Origin: Maritimibacter alkaliphilus
GTDB lineage: Bacteria > Pseudomonadota > Alphaproteobacteria > Rhodobacterales > Rhodobacteraceae
Length of the DNA stretch: 64,000 nt
Direction: 5' to 3'
NCBI RefSeq assembly: GCF_019801605.1
Contig: NZ_JAHVIT010000003.1
Location: 1 to 64,000 of the forward strand
The notes beneath the pieces were generated by a model. That model searched no databases. It worked only from the letters and a program-made list of their open reading frames with translations, and was not told the DNA's origin. Shown piece after piece: positions 8,316 through 16,658 of this stretch. Made by a program: the position numbers and the translations under genes. Each line of letters opens with the position of its first letter. Position 1 is the stretch's first letter.

Positions 8316-8335
8316 ATAGTCATCGCCGTCTGGCG

Positions 8336-9841
8336 TCAGGCCTGCCGACGCGCCTTCCGCGCGTCGAGGATGCGCTGCTTCAGCCCCGGCCCCACGATGA
8401 CGGCGATGGTCAGCGCCACCAGCACGAGGCTCGTCGTATTGCGGAACAGCACGCTCCAGTCGCCGCGGCCGATCCGCAGGGCGAGGCGCAGGTTCTCTTC
8501 CGCGAAGGCGCCGAGGATCAGGCCCAGCACCACCGGCGGCAGCGGAAACTTCAGCTTGTCCATCACCCAGCCCACGGCGCCGAAGCCCAGCATGAGGTAG
8601 ACGTCGAACATGCGACCATGGATCGAGTAGACCCCGATCAGCATCAGCACGATGATGATCGACCCCAGCAGCGGGCGCGGCAGGTTCAGCAGCCGGGCAA
8701 AGCTGTTGGTGGCCAGCGAACCGCCCAGCAGGACCAGCAGGATCGCCCCGAAGAGGAACTGCCACATGAAGCCGAAGACCACGTCCGGGTTGTCCCGGAA
8801 GAGCATCGGCCCCGGTTGCAGCCCGTGCACCAAGAGCCCGCCCAGCATGACCGCCGCAACCGCGGTGCCCGGAATGCCCAGCGTCAGCGCGGGGATCAGC
8901 GCCGAAGCCGTGTCGGCGTTGTTGGCGGTCTCGGCGGCAGCGACACCCTCGGCCTCGCCCTCGCCCCAGCGTTCGGGGTGCTTCGAGGCACGGCGAGCCT
9001 CGTTGTAGGACATGAAGGCCGCCATGGAGCCCCCCGCACCGGGCAGGATGCCGATCCAGATGCCGATGAAGGAACCCCGCAGCCAGGTTTTCCAGAACCC
9101 CTTCATCCGAGGCAGCGCCTTCCAGATCGGCTCGGTCCCCAGCTTGTCCTCGGACACGCCGGTCTTGAGCGGGGTTTCCAGCAGGTCGATCACCGGTGGC
9201 AGGGCATAGAGACCCACCAGCAGGATCACGATGCTGATGCCGTCCAGCAACTCCAGCTTGCCGAAGGTGAAGCGGTCGCTGCCGAAGATCGGATCGGAGC
9301 CGATGACCGAGACGAAGACCCCGAAACAGGCGCTGATCAGGCCCTTCACCGGGCTGCCGCCCAGCAGGAAGATGATCGAGGCGAGACCGAAGACTGCGAC
9401 CCAGAAGACCTCGGCCGGGCCGAAGAGCAGCGTGACCCGCGACAGCGGCGGCGCCAGCAGCATCAGCGCGAAGGCCGAGGCGATACCCCCGATGGAGGAG
9501 GAGACCACCGCCACCTGCAGGGCAAAGCCGCCCTCGCCCTTCTGGGCCATGGGATAGCCGTCAAAGGTGGTGGCGACGGCGGCAGGCGTGCCGGGGATGC
9601 GCAGCAGCACCGCCGGTATCGCGCCGCCGTACATGGCGCCGTTGTAGATGCCCGCCATCAGGCCGAGCGCCACCAGCGGCTCCAGCCCGAAGGTGAAGGG
9701 CACGAGGACGGAGATCGCCATGGTGGCCGACAGGCCCGGCATCGCCCCCACCACGATGCCCGCGATCACGCCGATGATCACGGCAAGGAAGTTGGCGAGA
9801 CCGAAGACCTCCGGCAGGGCGTTGAGAAGATCGGAATACAT
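8336..9841 (-). CDS. tctA: Tripartite tricarboxylate transporter permease TctA
   Basis: This 501-residue integral membrane protein has about 11-12 spans. It shows the TctA signature region GAMPGLSATMAISVLVPFTF near residue 35 and a second conserved block GILPGAGGSMAAFMSYNEARR near residue 265. It is the large permease of a TTT system for carboxylates, working with TctB and the periplasmic TctC. tctB ends 6 bp upstream of its start. The associated RraA-type aldolase and hydroxyacid dehydrogenase suggest the cargo is a hydroxy or oxo carboxylate rather than citrate itself. Confidence 0.93.
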   Translation of the reverse strand: MYSDLLNALPEVFGLANFLAVIIGVIAGIVVGAMPGLSATMAISVLVPFTFGLEPLVALGLMAGIYNGAMYGGAIPAVLLRIPGTPAAVATTFDGYPMAQKGEGGFALQVAVVSSSIGGIASAFALMLLAPPLSRVTLLFGPAEVFWVAVFGLASIIFLLGGSPVKGLISACFGVFVSVIGSDPIFGSDRFTFGKLELLDGISIVILLVGLYALPPVIDLLETPLKTGVSEDKLGTEPIWKALPRMKGFWKTWLRGSFIGIWIGILPGAGGSMAAFMSYNEARRASKHPERWGEGEAEGVAAAETANNADTASALIPALTLGIPGTAVAAVMLGGLLVHGLQPGPMLFRDNPDVVFGFMWQFLFGAILLVLLGGSLATNSFARLLNLPRPLLGSIIIVLMLIGVYSIHGRMFDVYLMLGFGAVGWVMDKLKFPLPPVVLGLILGAFAEENLRLALRIGRGDWSVLFRNTTSLVLVALTIAVIVGPGLKQRILDARKARRQA

Positions 9842-9847
9842 GGTGCC

Positions 9848-10309
9848 TCAGTCCTGCCAGAGCCGGCCGGCAGGGAAGTCCTGCGACATGCCGAAGTCGA
9901 AGATCAGCCAGATCGAGCCCACCACGATCGCGGTCGCGATCACGAGGCCCAGCGGACTGCGGTAGCCGAAGATCGCAGAGACCAGCGGGATGATGACGAC
10001 GGTGCTGGGATAGAAGCCCAGCAGGTCGGTTGCCACGGCGTAGCCGACGATCAGGGCGAAGGCGCCGATCACCCGGCCCGGCGCGGTGGAGACCGGCTTG
10101 GCCACCTCACCTGCCGCGGCCTTGCGCTGATCGGAGACCAGCAGCAGCGCGGAGAGCACGATGAGGCCGATCAGCATGGCGGCCGGCAGAAGCGCCGAGA
10201 TCGGGCGCAGGTCGAAGGTCGGGATCAGGAAACCGGTGGCGGCCACGATCAGGCCGATGGCGGTCAGGGTTTCGGGCCTCAGCAGGCGGTTCTGGCGCGC
10301 TTCGGTCAT
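9848..10309 (-). CDS. tctB: Tripartite tricarboxylate transporter small subunit TctB
   Basis: The 153-residue protein has four predicted membrane helices, beginning around LTAIGLIVAATGFLI and ending at IATAIVVGSIWLIFDFGM. The length and the FGM(S) end segment fit the TctB family. It is a poorly conserved accessory membrane subunit, so its identity rests largely on being sandwiched between tctC and tctA. A 128-bp spacer separates it from tctC, longer than the other junctions of the operon, and could hold an mRNA processing or stability element. Confidence 0.87.
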   Translation of the reverse strand: MTEARQNRLLRPETLTAIGLIVAATGFLIPTFDLRPISALLPAAMLIGLIVLSALLLVSDQRKAAAGEVAKPVSTAPGRVIGAFALIVGYAVATDLLGFYPSTVVIIPLVSAIFGYRSPLGLVIATAIVVGSIWLIFDFGMSQDFPAGRLWQD

Positions 10310-10437
10310 GGGTCAGCTCCGTTGGAAGTGGCGGGACGCGCGGGGCCGTGCGGACCTCCGGCGAGCCGGATACACGCGCGGGGCCCCGGCGTCGGGGACC
10401 ACCGGCAGGCGCAGGGCCCGCCAGTGGGACATCAGGC

Positions 10438-11391
10438 TCAGTTCCAGGGGGTTTCCTGCCAGACCTTGTTGGCAAGGTCGTAGAGGTCCGAGGTGAGCTG
10501 CTTGAAGTCGTCTCCGGTGACGACTTCGATCGGGTTCGCCGTATCGGCCATGGCCTTGAGGAACTCCGGGTCGCCGGCCATCTGCTCGAAGGCGTCGTCG
10601 AGCTTGGCCACCACGTCCTCGGGCAGGCCGGCGGGCGCCACGAAGCCGCGCATGGAGCCGTTGATCAGGTCGATGCCCTGCTCGCGGAAGGTCGGCAGGT
10701 CAGGCGCGAAGTCCGACCGTTCCTCGGTGGCGACACCCAGCACGTTCAGCTCGTCCTGGAAGCTGGCCACTTCCGAGATGTTCAGGATGCCCATGGCCAC
10801 ATGGCCGCCCATCAGCGCGGTCCGCGCGGGCGCCGACCCCTTGAAGGGCACGATGGTGAACTCGGTCTCGGTCAGCCCTTCGAGCTTGATCAGCGCGAAG
10901 TGGTCGTCACCGCCGAGGCTCGACATGCCCACGGTGATCGCGCCCGGGTCTTCCTTGGCTGCGGCGATCAGCTTTTCCATCGTGTCAAGGCCGCTGCCCT
11001 TGGAGGTCACGATCACGTTGGGATCGTTCACCACGTTCGCGAGGTAAGTGAAGCTTTCGCGGTCATACCCGGCCTCGCGGTCGATGGTCCGCGCCATCAT
11101 GCCGGGCAGGTTGAACGTGCCGATGGTATAGCCGTCGGGCTTGGCGCCCGCGACCTCGGTCACCCCGATCTGGCCCGAGGCGCCGGGCATGTTCTTGACC
11201 ACGAGGCTGGCCCCGCTGCCAAGGTACTTCTCGATGAAGGGCGCCGCCGTGCGGGCCATCACATCGGTGCCGCCGCCGGCGGAATAGCCCACGATCACCT
11301 CGATCGGCTTCTCGGGGTACTCCGCCAGTGCGGCACCAGCCGCGAGGATCATGGCACCGGCTAGGGCGCCCTTCTGGATCAGTTTCAGCAT
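10438..11391 (-). CDS. tctC: Tripartite tricarboxylate transporter substrate-binding protein TctC (Bug family)
   Basis: The start is placed at the second in-frame ATG (11391), giving 317 residues. An AGGAGGAG Shine-Dalgarno lies directly before it, whereas the ATG at 11409 would put that sequence inside the gene. The signal peptide (LKLIQKGALAGAMILAAGAALA) is followed by the Bug-family opening YPEKPIEVIVGYSAGGGTD, which shapes the carboxylate-binding pocket, and later by the LAG- and PAGLPEDVV-like segments of the family. It acts in the periplasm as the high-affinity receptor for TctAB. The preceding gene is rraA-like, 43 bp away. Confidence 0.92.
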   Translation of the reverse strand: MLKLIQKGALAGAMILAAGAALAEYPEKPIEVIVGYSAGGGTDVMARTAAPFIEKYLGSGASLVVKNMPGASGQIGVTEVAGAKPDGYTIGTFNLPGMMARTIDREAGYDRESFTYLANVVNDPNVIVTSKGSGLDTMEKLIAAAKEDPGAITVGMSSLGGDDHFALIKLEGLTETEFTIVPFKGSAPARTALMGGHVAMGILNISEVASFQDELNVLGVATEERSDFAPDLPTFREQGIDLINGSMRGFVAPAGLPEDVVAKLDDAFEQMAGDPEFLKAMADTANPIEVVTGDDFKQLTSDLYDLANKVWQETPWN

Positions 11392-11434
11392 GTTACTCCT
11401 CCTGTTCATGCGTAGTTCTGTTCTTGGTCTTGTC

Positions 11435-12115
11435 TCAGTCGGCCGGGAATTCGCAGCCGAGCTCCTTCAGCGCGGCGTCGACCCAGCTGCGGTCGTTGGT
11501 GCCCTCGGCGATGGCCTTCATCTGGCCGATCTCGGCGGCGGACTTGGCCTGGGTGCTCTTCAGCACGGCCTCGGCCTCGGCCAGCGGCACGCAATGCACG
11601 CCATCGCTGTCGCCGATCACGATGTCACCGGGGTGGATGACCATGCCGCCAAGGCTGATCGGCACGTTGATCTCGCCGGGGCCGTGCTTGTAGGGCCCGC
11701 GATGGGTGATGCCCGCGGCAAAGGTCGGCAGATTGGTCTCGACGAAGGCGTCGAGGTCGCGGATCGCCCCGTTCAGCACGAAGCCCGCCACGCCTTTCTT
11801 CACCGCGTAGGCCAGCATCAGCTCGCCCATCAGGGCGTTGGTCAGATCGCCACCCGCGTCCACCACGATCACGTCGCCCGGCACGGCCATGTCGATGGCC
11901 TTGTGCAGCATCAGGTTGTCGCCGGGGCGCGACTTCACGGTCAGCGCGACGCCGGCCATACCGCCGGAGGCGTGCATCGGGCGCAGGGTCGGACCCGCCG
12001 CGGTCATGCGAGACATGCTGTCCGAGACGTTGGCAACCGGCAGCTTGGCGTAGGCCGCGACGAGCTCCTTGGAGGCAACTTGGGTGCGGTTGAGGATGCG
12101 GAAGCCTGCGGGCAT
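11435..12115 (-). CDS. RraA-family aldolase (HMG/CHA aldolase type)
   Basis: This 226-residue protein of the RraA fold has the conserved GDVIVVDAGGD segment (80-90), the GE-LML region around 97-100 and the metal and substrate residues Arg119-Asp120 in NGAIRDLD. Members are class II, divalent-metal-dependent aldolases that cleave 4-hydroxy-4-methyl- or 4-carboxy-4-hydroxy-2-oxo acids, or decarboxylate oxaloacetate. A subgroup instead inhibits RNase E. Its place three bases after a hydroxyacid dehydrogenase gene and before tctCBA argues for the catabolic role. It may release pyruvate or oxaloacetate from an imported branched hydroxy acid. Confidence 0.85.
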   Translation of the reverse strand: MPAGFRILNRTQVASKELVAAYAKLPVANVSDSMSRMTAAGPTLRPMHASGGMAGVALTVKSRPGDNLMLHKAIDMAVPGDVIVVDAGGDLTNALMGELMLAYAVKKGVAGFVLNGAIRDLDAFVETNLPTFAAGITHRGPYKHGPGEINVPISLGGMVIHPGDIVIGDSDGVHCVPLAEAEAVLKSTQAKSAAEIGQMKAIAEGTNDRSWVDAALKELGCEFPAD

Positions 12116-12118
12116 GGG

Positions 12119-13129
12119 TTATTTCTCCACGGAAGTGAGGGGGGCCGCGGCGGCGGCCATGAGGGTGCGGTTCACGATGCGCTCCGGCGGCACCGGCTGA
12201 CCAGCGAGAATTTCGAAGATCCCACGCAGCGCCTCGGTGCCGACCCGCGCATTCGCCTGCGCGGTGACCCCACCGATGTGCGGGGTCATGACGATATTGG
12301 GCTGCGCAAAGAAAATGTGATCCGGTTCAGGCGGTTCGCTGGCAAAAGTATCAAGACCCGCGCCCGCGATATGGCCGCTCTCGACCGCCGCGACCAGCGC
12401 CGCCTCGTCGATCAGGCCGCCGCGCGCGGTGTTGACCACGTAGGAGCCTGCGGGCATCCGGGCGAGCGCCTCGGCGTTCAGGATCTGGCGCGTGGCATCG
12501 GTCAGCGGGCAATGCAGCGACAGCACGTCAGAGCCTTCCAGCAGTTCCTCGAAGCTGGCGCAGCGCCGTGCGCCTGCCGCCGCGAAGGCGCTGTCCGGGG
12601 CAAAGGGATCATAGGCGATCCGCTCCATCCCGAGACCGGCCGCCATCTGTCCCGTGGCCCGGGCGATCGCCCCGATGCCCATCAGGCCAATGGTGCTGCC
12701 TGCCAGTTCCCGGCCCTGAAAGCCCGGCTTCTCCCAGCGGCCCGCACGCAGGCCGGCATCCAGCGGAAGCACGCGCTTCACCGCGGCCAGCAGCAGTGCG
12801 ATGGCATGTTCCGCGACCGAGACCGCGTTCGCCCCCGTGGCGACCAGCACCGGGATGCCCCGCTCTGCGGCGGCGGCGGTGTCGATGTTGTCGACGCCCA
12901 CCCCGTGTTTCGAGATCACCTTGAGCTGCGGCGCCGCATCCATGACCGAGGCGTCGATCCGCCCCATCCGTGACACGATGCCGACGGCGCCCGAGGAGAC
13001 CATGCAATCCGCGATCACCGCCGCATCGGCGTAGGGAGGGGTGTGCACCAGTGCGTAGCCATGGTCTTCGGCCAGTTGCCGCGCCGCAGGGGCAAGGTCG
13101 GGGCCGGTTACAAGGATGGTCTTGCTCAT
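12119..13129 (-). CDS. D-3-phosphoglycerate dehydrogenase-like 2-hydroxyacid dehydrogenase
   Basis: The start is set at the ATG beginning MSKTILVTGPDLAP (13129), giving 336 residues. A longer frame upstream lacks family similarity. The NAD-binding loop appears as GLMGIGAIARATG, followed by catalytic Arg in NTARGGLID, Glu in ASEPPEP and His in TPHIGG. This is the SerA-like branch without an ACT domain. It is probably the first gene of the leftward operon with rraA-like and tctCBA, and it is divergent from a LysR gene 189 bp away. It is likely to oxidise or reduce the imported hydroxy acid rather than make serine. Confidence 0.87.
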   Translation of the reverse strand: MSKTILVTGPDLAPAARQLAEDHGYALVHTPPYADAAVIADCMVSSGAVGIVSRMGRIDASVMDAAPQLKVISKHGVGVDNIDTAAAAERGIPVLVATGANAVSVAEHAIALLLAAVKRVLPLDAGLRAGRWEKPGFQGRELAGSTIGLMGIGAIARATGQMAAGLGMERIAYDPFAPDSAFAAAGARRCASFEELLEGSDVLSLHCPLTDATRQILNAEALARMPAGSYVVNTARGGLIDEAALVAAVESGHIAGAGLDTFASEPPEPDHIFFAQPNIVMTPHIGGVTAQANARVGTEALRGIFEILAGQPVPPERIVNRTLMAAAAAPLTSVEK

Positions 13130-13318
13130 CGCGCAGGTCTCCAGTGACGTCCCGAGAGACGGGACGCGTGCAGCGGTTGTCGTTTTATCAGGGAACCGCC
13201 GCCAGCCTCCCAGCTTGGCGCGGAACACCTCCTCCATGTCAGACCTGTGTAAGGGATAGAAACTCTGCACAACAGCGATTAATAATGGTTCACACATTTA
13301 GAAAAACTGGATCAAATA

Positions 13319-14212
13319 ATGGACACCCGCCAGCTCAAGACCCTTGTCGCCATCCACTCCCACGGCACCTTCGCCCGGGCGGCGGGGATCGTGGGGCTGA
13401 CGCCCTCGGCCGTGAGCCAGCAGATCCACGCGCTGGAACAGGAACTGGCCATCACCCTGTTCGACCGCAGCTCACGCCCGCCCAAGCTGACCCCGCAGGG
13501 AATGCAGGTCCTTGAAATGGCACGGGATATCCTCCAGCGGGAAGAAGACGCGAAGGCCAGCCTGCGCGGCGATCAGATCGCGGGGACGCTGATGCTGGGC
13601 TCCGTCCGCTCCAGCGCGCTCAACCTGCTGCCGCAGGCAGTGGTCCAGATGCGCACGAAGCATCCCAAGCTGAAGGTGAACCTGCGGGTCTCGCTGTCCA
13701 CGACCCTGATCGCGGACGTGGCAGCGGGCCGTCTCGACGCGGCCGTGGTCGCCGAACACGTGGGATTCCCCAATGCGCTGCGATGGTCGCCCTTCCTGAA
13801 GGAGCCCCTCTGGCTGATCGCCCCGCCGGGCACCCCCGAACGCAGCGCCATCGACCTGCTGAACACGATGCCCTACGTGCGCTTCCAGAGCGCCGTTCCG
13901 CTGGCCAACCTGATCGACACGGAACTCTCCCGGCTTGGCGTGGTGACGAAGGACGTGGCGCAGATCGACACCATCGGCTCCATCGTCACCTGCGTGCATC
14001 AGGGCCTCGGCGTGTCGGTCGCGCCCCACGCCGCCCTCAGCGCCCCCGAAGGCCGCAACCTGCTCAGGCTCCCCTTCGGCACCCCGCAAATCTCGCGCCA
14101 GATCGGGCTGGTGGAGCGAACGACATCCTCCCGCAAGAACCTCATCTTCGAGATGCACAACATGCTCGTCTCCCTCTGCGGAGAGTACGGCGTGCCCCAC
14201 ACCGCGCAGTAG
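13319..14212 (+). CDS. LysR-family transcriptional regulator, divergent from the tct catabolic operon
   Basis: The protein has 297 residues with a canonical LTTR N-terminus: MDTRQLKTLVAIHSHGTF, the recognition helix in LTPSAVSQQIHALEQEL, and FDRSS...LTPQG. The effector domain fills the rest. The 189-bp gap to the divergent hydroxyacid dehydrogenase gene is the classical LTTR layout, so this protein is the best candidate regulator of the operon from 13129 to 8336. The gap is AT-rich just before the start (GGTTCACACATTTAG area), a plausible promoter and operator zone, but no T-N11-A site could be fixed with confidence. Confidence 0.9.
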   Translation: MDTRQLKTLVAIHSHGTFARAAGIVGLTPSAVSQQIHALEQELAITLFDRSSRPPKLTPQGMQVLEMARDILQREEDAKASLRGDQIAGTLMLGSVRSSALNLLPQAVVQMRTKHPKLKVNLRVSLSTTLIADVAAGRLDAAVVAEHVGFPNALRWSPFLKEPLWLIAPPGTPERSAIDLLNTMPYVRFQSAVPLANLIDTELSRLGVVTKDVAQIDTIGSIVTCVHQGLGVSVAPHAALSAPEGRNLLRLPFGTPQISRQIGLVERTTSSRKNLIFEMHNMLVSLCGEYGVPHTAQ

Positions 14213-14419
14213 CGCCGCGGCCCGTGTCCCGGCTCCACGCGCGCCGCCACCGCTCCCAACGGCGCCCTACCCCTGCGCGGCGCTCCCCGCGCGAGGCCAG
14301 GTCCAGTGCGCGCCTCCCCCGTCCCCCTCCCGCAACGTCCGACCGCGCGGCACCGCCTTCGCGGCCCGCGGGCGCCCGGCCTTATTCCAAGTCATCACTT
14401 GACATATTGCCGCCAATAT
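14213..14419. other. Intergenic leader upstream of the sodB operator
   Basis: This is very G+C-rich, gene-free sequence that changes abruptly to AT-rich at about 14390. A TTGACA hexamer at 14399-14404 is a reasonable -35 candidate for the sodB promoter; a matching -10 is ambiguous because the operator begins at 14420. No RNA gene or riboswitch was recognised. Confidence 0.4.
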
Positions 14420-14453
14420 TTTTCAAAGCCATTACTTGTTTAAAATTCCGAGG
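14420..14453. promoter_or_regulatory. Candidate operator of the sodB-fdxA-flavin reductase unit
   Basis: This element is the second copy of the one at 4270-4304. The first 10 bases are identical, TACTTG is identical at the same spacing, and TAAAATT and CCGAGG match with small offsets. It lies 40 bp upstream of the sodB ATG, overlapping where RNA polymerase should sit, so a bound protein would most simply repress. Control by the SufR-like protein encoded at 3592-4257 is inferred from the shared sequence. Confidence 0.6.
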
Positions 14454-14493
14454 CCTGCGCGACTCACGCACCTCGGAGCGAAAGGAAACGCAT

Positions 14494-15096
14494 ATGGCTT
14501 TCGAACTCCCCGCCCTACCCTATGATCACGCCGCCCTCGCATCGCGTGGCATGAGCGAGGAAACCCTCGCCCTGCATCACGACCGGCACCACCTCGCCTA
14601 TGTCACCGCGCTGAACACCTTCGTCTCGGAGAACGCCGATCTCAAGGGCAAGACCCTCGAAGAGATCATCGCGCTGACCTATGGCGATCCGGCGCGTGCG
14701 GGCGTTTTCAACCAGGCCGGCCAGCACTGGAACCACATCCACTTCTGGAACGCGCTCTCGCCCACCGGCGGCGGCATCCCCGGCAAGTTGGAGGCGAAGC
14801 TGGTGGAGGGCTTCGGTTCGGTCGAGGCCTTCAAGGCCGCCTTCAAGACCGCCGCGACCGGGCAGTTCGGCTCCGGCTGGGCCTGGCTGATCCAGAAGGC
14901 CGACGGCACCCTTGGCGTCACCAGCACGCCGAACGGGGTCAACCCGCTCGCGACCGGGGAAGGCACCGCGCTGCTCGGCCTCGACGTCTGGGAACACAGC
15001 TACTACGTCGATTTCCGCAACAAGCGGCCTGACTACGTGAGCAACTTCCTCGACAGTCTCGCGAACTACGAGTTCGCCGAAGCCAACCTCGCCTGA
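14494..15096 (+). CDS. sodB: Superoxide dismutase, Fe type
   Basis: This 200-residue protein of the Fe/Mn SOD family catalyses superoxide dismutation in the cytoplasm. Metal ligands appear as His28 (in ALHHD), His81 (in HWNH), Asp164 and His168 (in LDVWEH). Gln77, in NQAGQHWNH, is the outer-sphere residue typical of iron enzymes; manganese enzymes have Gly there and supply Gln from the C-terminal domain. AAAGGAAA precedes the ATG at 14494. The gene begins a likely unit with a 7Fe ferredoxin and a flavin reductase and carries the shared upstream element. Confidence 0.94.
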   Translation: MAFELPALPYDHAALASRGMSEETLALHHDRHHLAYVTALNTFVSENADLKGKTLEEIIALTYGDPARAGVFNQAGQHWNHIHFWNALSPTGGGIPGKLEAKLVEGFGSVEAFKAAFKTAATGQFGSGWAWLIQKADGTLGVTSTPNGVNPLATGEGTALLGLDVWEHSYYVDFRNKRPDYVSNFLDSLANYEFAEANLA

Positions 15097-15107
15097 CCTG
15101 CCAGGAG

Positions 15108-15130
15108 GCGCCCCGCCTCCCCCGGGGCGC
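15108..15130 (+). terminator. Hairpin between sodB and fdxA (attenuator or processing site)
   Basis: A 7-bp perfect G+C stem, GCGCCCC and GGGGCGC, with a 9-nt loop starts 11 bp after the sodB stop. It is not followed by a T run, so it may lower rather than end transcription into fdxA, or protect the sodB message from 3' decay. Confidence 0.4.
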
Positions 15131-15155
15131 TTCCGATCCGGCCATTGGAGCCAAC

Positions 15156-15494
15156 ATGACCTACGTTGTCACCGACAATTGCATCGCCTGCAAATACATG
15201 GATTGCGTCGAAGTCTGCCCGGTAGACTGTTTCTACGAGGGCGAGAATACACTGGTGATCCACCCCGACGAATGTATCGACTGCGGCGTCTGCGAGCCGG
15301 AATGCCCCGCCGAGGCGATCCGCCCGGACACTGATCCCGACATGGACCGATGGGTCGCCTTCAACCGCGAATGGGCCGAGAAATGGCCCGTCATCGTGGC
15401 GCGCGGCACACCGCCCGCAGATGCCGCAGAGATGGACGGGGTGCCCGACAAGCTCTCCACCCACTTCTCACCCAATCCGGGGCACGGCGCATGA
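15156..15494 (+). CDS. fdxA: 7Fe ferredoxin FdxA ([3Fe-4S] and [4Fe-4S])
   Basis: The 112-residue ferredoxin has an N-terminal cysteine array Cys9, Cys12, Cys17, Cys21-Pro and Cys25, then Cys40, Cys43, Cys46 and Cys50-Pro. This is the Azotobacter ferredoxin I pattern that holds one 3Fe and one 4Fe cluster. The C-terminal extension (about residues 58-112) is also typical. It is a soluble electron carrier. Position between sodB and a flavin reductase gene, with an ATGA overlap to the latter, suggests a role in redox repair or in supplying electrons during oxidative stress, but the redox partner is unknown. Confidence 0.93.
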   Translation: MTYVVTDNCIACKYMDCVEVCPVDCFYEGENTLVIHPDECIDCGVCEPECPAEAIRPDTDPDMDRWVAFNREWAEKWPVIVARGTPPADAAEMDGVPDKLSTHFSPNPGHGA

Positions 15495-16009
15495 TGGCCC
15501 AACCCAAGCCCCCGGCGGACACCGAAAGCGCCGACGCTCGGGATTTCCGCGACGCCATGGCGACGCTGGCCGCCACCGTTTGCGTTGTGACCGCGCGCGA
15601 CGGGGATCGCTGCCTGGGCCGCACCGTGACCGCCGCCCTGTCTCTGGGCGTAGCGCCGCCCACGATCCTCGTCTCCATCGCGGCGACATCAGAGCTGGCC
15701 CGCGTGATCCACGCCGCGGGCGGCTTCTCCTTCGCCATGCTGTCCGAGGGACTGGACGACGTGGCGGATGCCTTCGCCGGCAAACTGCCCCCGGACCAGA
15801 GGTTCTTCGATGGCGACTGGCTGGACTGGCCGTCGGGCCACCCCAGGCTGGTGGACAGCGTGGCCTCGATGGACTGCACCGTGACCGGCCAGTTCGAGGC
15901 CGAGGGCCACCAGCTCTTCATCGGGCAGGTGCGCGACATCATCCGCACCCCGCGCCGCAAACCGCTGCTTTGGTACAAGCGGAACTACGGGTCGGTCAGC
16001 GCCTTGTGA
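15491..16009 (+). CDS. Flavin reductase-like FMN-binding protein
   Basis: This 172-residue protein of the flavin reductase split-barrel family shows [20 protein letters not shown] at the N-terminus and a [18 protein letters not shown] segment matching the FMN-binding region. Near the end is the [11 protein letters not shown] motif. It should reduce FMN or bind it as a cofactor with NAD(P)H. The start overlaps the fdxA stop (ATGA), so translation is coupled. Association with SOD and ferredoxin suggests a redox-defence role instead of the usual partnership with a two-component monooxygenase. A second, different member is at 51888. Confidence 0.88.
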   Translation: MMAQPKPPADTESADARDFRDAMATLAATVCVVTARDGDRCLGRTVTAALSLGVAPPTILVSIAATSELARVIHAAGGFSFAMLSEGLDDVADAFAGKLPPDQRFFDGDWLDWPSGHPRLVDSVASMDCTVTGQFEAEGHQLFIGQVRDIIRTPRRKPLLWYKRNYGSVSAL

Positions 16010-16272
16010 TCCGCCGAGGGGCGACAGTCCCCAGCCGGCGGGGCACCGCCCCCGGAACTCCCGCGTCCGCGCGACCGCTAAGCGCATCGTCCTTGAGCGG
16101 CGGCGCGGCGCAGATGGCAGCCCGTCGCGCACCGCGCGGCCTCGACGACCAGGCTGAGCAATTGCATTGCGCAGCACCGGACGCTTCGCGTTCCGGTGCC
16201 GCACTTGGGAAATGGACCAATGGTCATGCGTGATTGATCGACGCCTGCGAAACCAATTGCGCCGCTCGCGTC
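16010..16272. other. Intergenic region downstream of the flavin reductase gene
   Basis: No gene was recognised. A short G+C hairpin (GGCGGGGC, ACC, GCCCCC) near 16038-16055 could end the sodB-fdxA transcript, but it lacks a T tract. Confidence 0.3.
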
Positions 16273-16545
16273 TTACTTTTGCGCGAATGTCTGGAGGGTT
16301 TCGGGCATCGGGCGCTCCTGTCTGCCGGAATTGCGCCCTTTGGACACCGGAGCAGCGACCATTGCAGAGGTCTGCCAGCTTCGGGCGCCCCTTGCACAAT
16401 TGCGGCCCTTGCATTTCTCACGCACCGACGCATCATGAGCGAGGTTGGTGTCCGAAGCCACGATCGTCGCAGTTTGATTGCCCGCGAATGCGGGACCTGC
16501 GAACAGCACGGCAGCCGACAATACGACAAATCTGAATTCTGACAT
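16273..16545 (-). CDS. Small predicted secreted protein, unknown function
   Basis: This 90-residue frame has a clear Sec signal peptide (SEFRFVVLSAAVLFAGPAFA, cleavage after residue 21). A well-spaced AAGGAG Shine-Dalgarno lies 9 bases before the ATG, which makes translation likely. The mature part is basic and contains two cysteines in EKCKGRNCARG, enough for one disulfide. No family was recognised. It is divergent from the ArgP-like regulator gene, so the two may share control. Base composition is slightly less G+C-rich than the neighbours. Confidence 0.6.
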   Translation of the reverse strand: MSEFRFVVLSAAVLFAGPAFAGNQTATIVASDTNLAHDASVREKCKGRNCARGARSWQTSAMVAAPVSKGRNSGRQERPMPETLQTFAQK

Positions 16546-16567
16546 TTGGCTTGTCTCCTTCGGGACG

Positions 16568-16589
16568 GACTATTGAATTATGACTATTC
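16568..16589. promoter_or_regulatory. Repeat element between the small secreted protein and the LysR gene
   Basis: GACTATT occurs twice with a 14-bp period (16568-16574 and 16582-16588). Within it GAAT-N7-ATTC forms an inverted repeat at 16575-16589. The spacing and dyad fit an LTTR-type site in the divergent promoter region. Binding is not demonstrated. Confidence 0.4.
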
Positions 16590-16658
16590 CAGCACCTTAG
16601 GAGACCCGCCCCGGGCTTGGCGAACGCGCTCTCCTTAAGGCCCATTAGGAGCATTCGC

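Noticed and set aside
8141-10483. 780-codon frame on the plus strand opposite the tctA/tctB genes
   Set aside because: The product is His/Gln/Arg/Asp-rich low-complexity sequence and mirrors the codons of the membrane proteins on the other strand.
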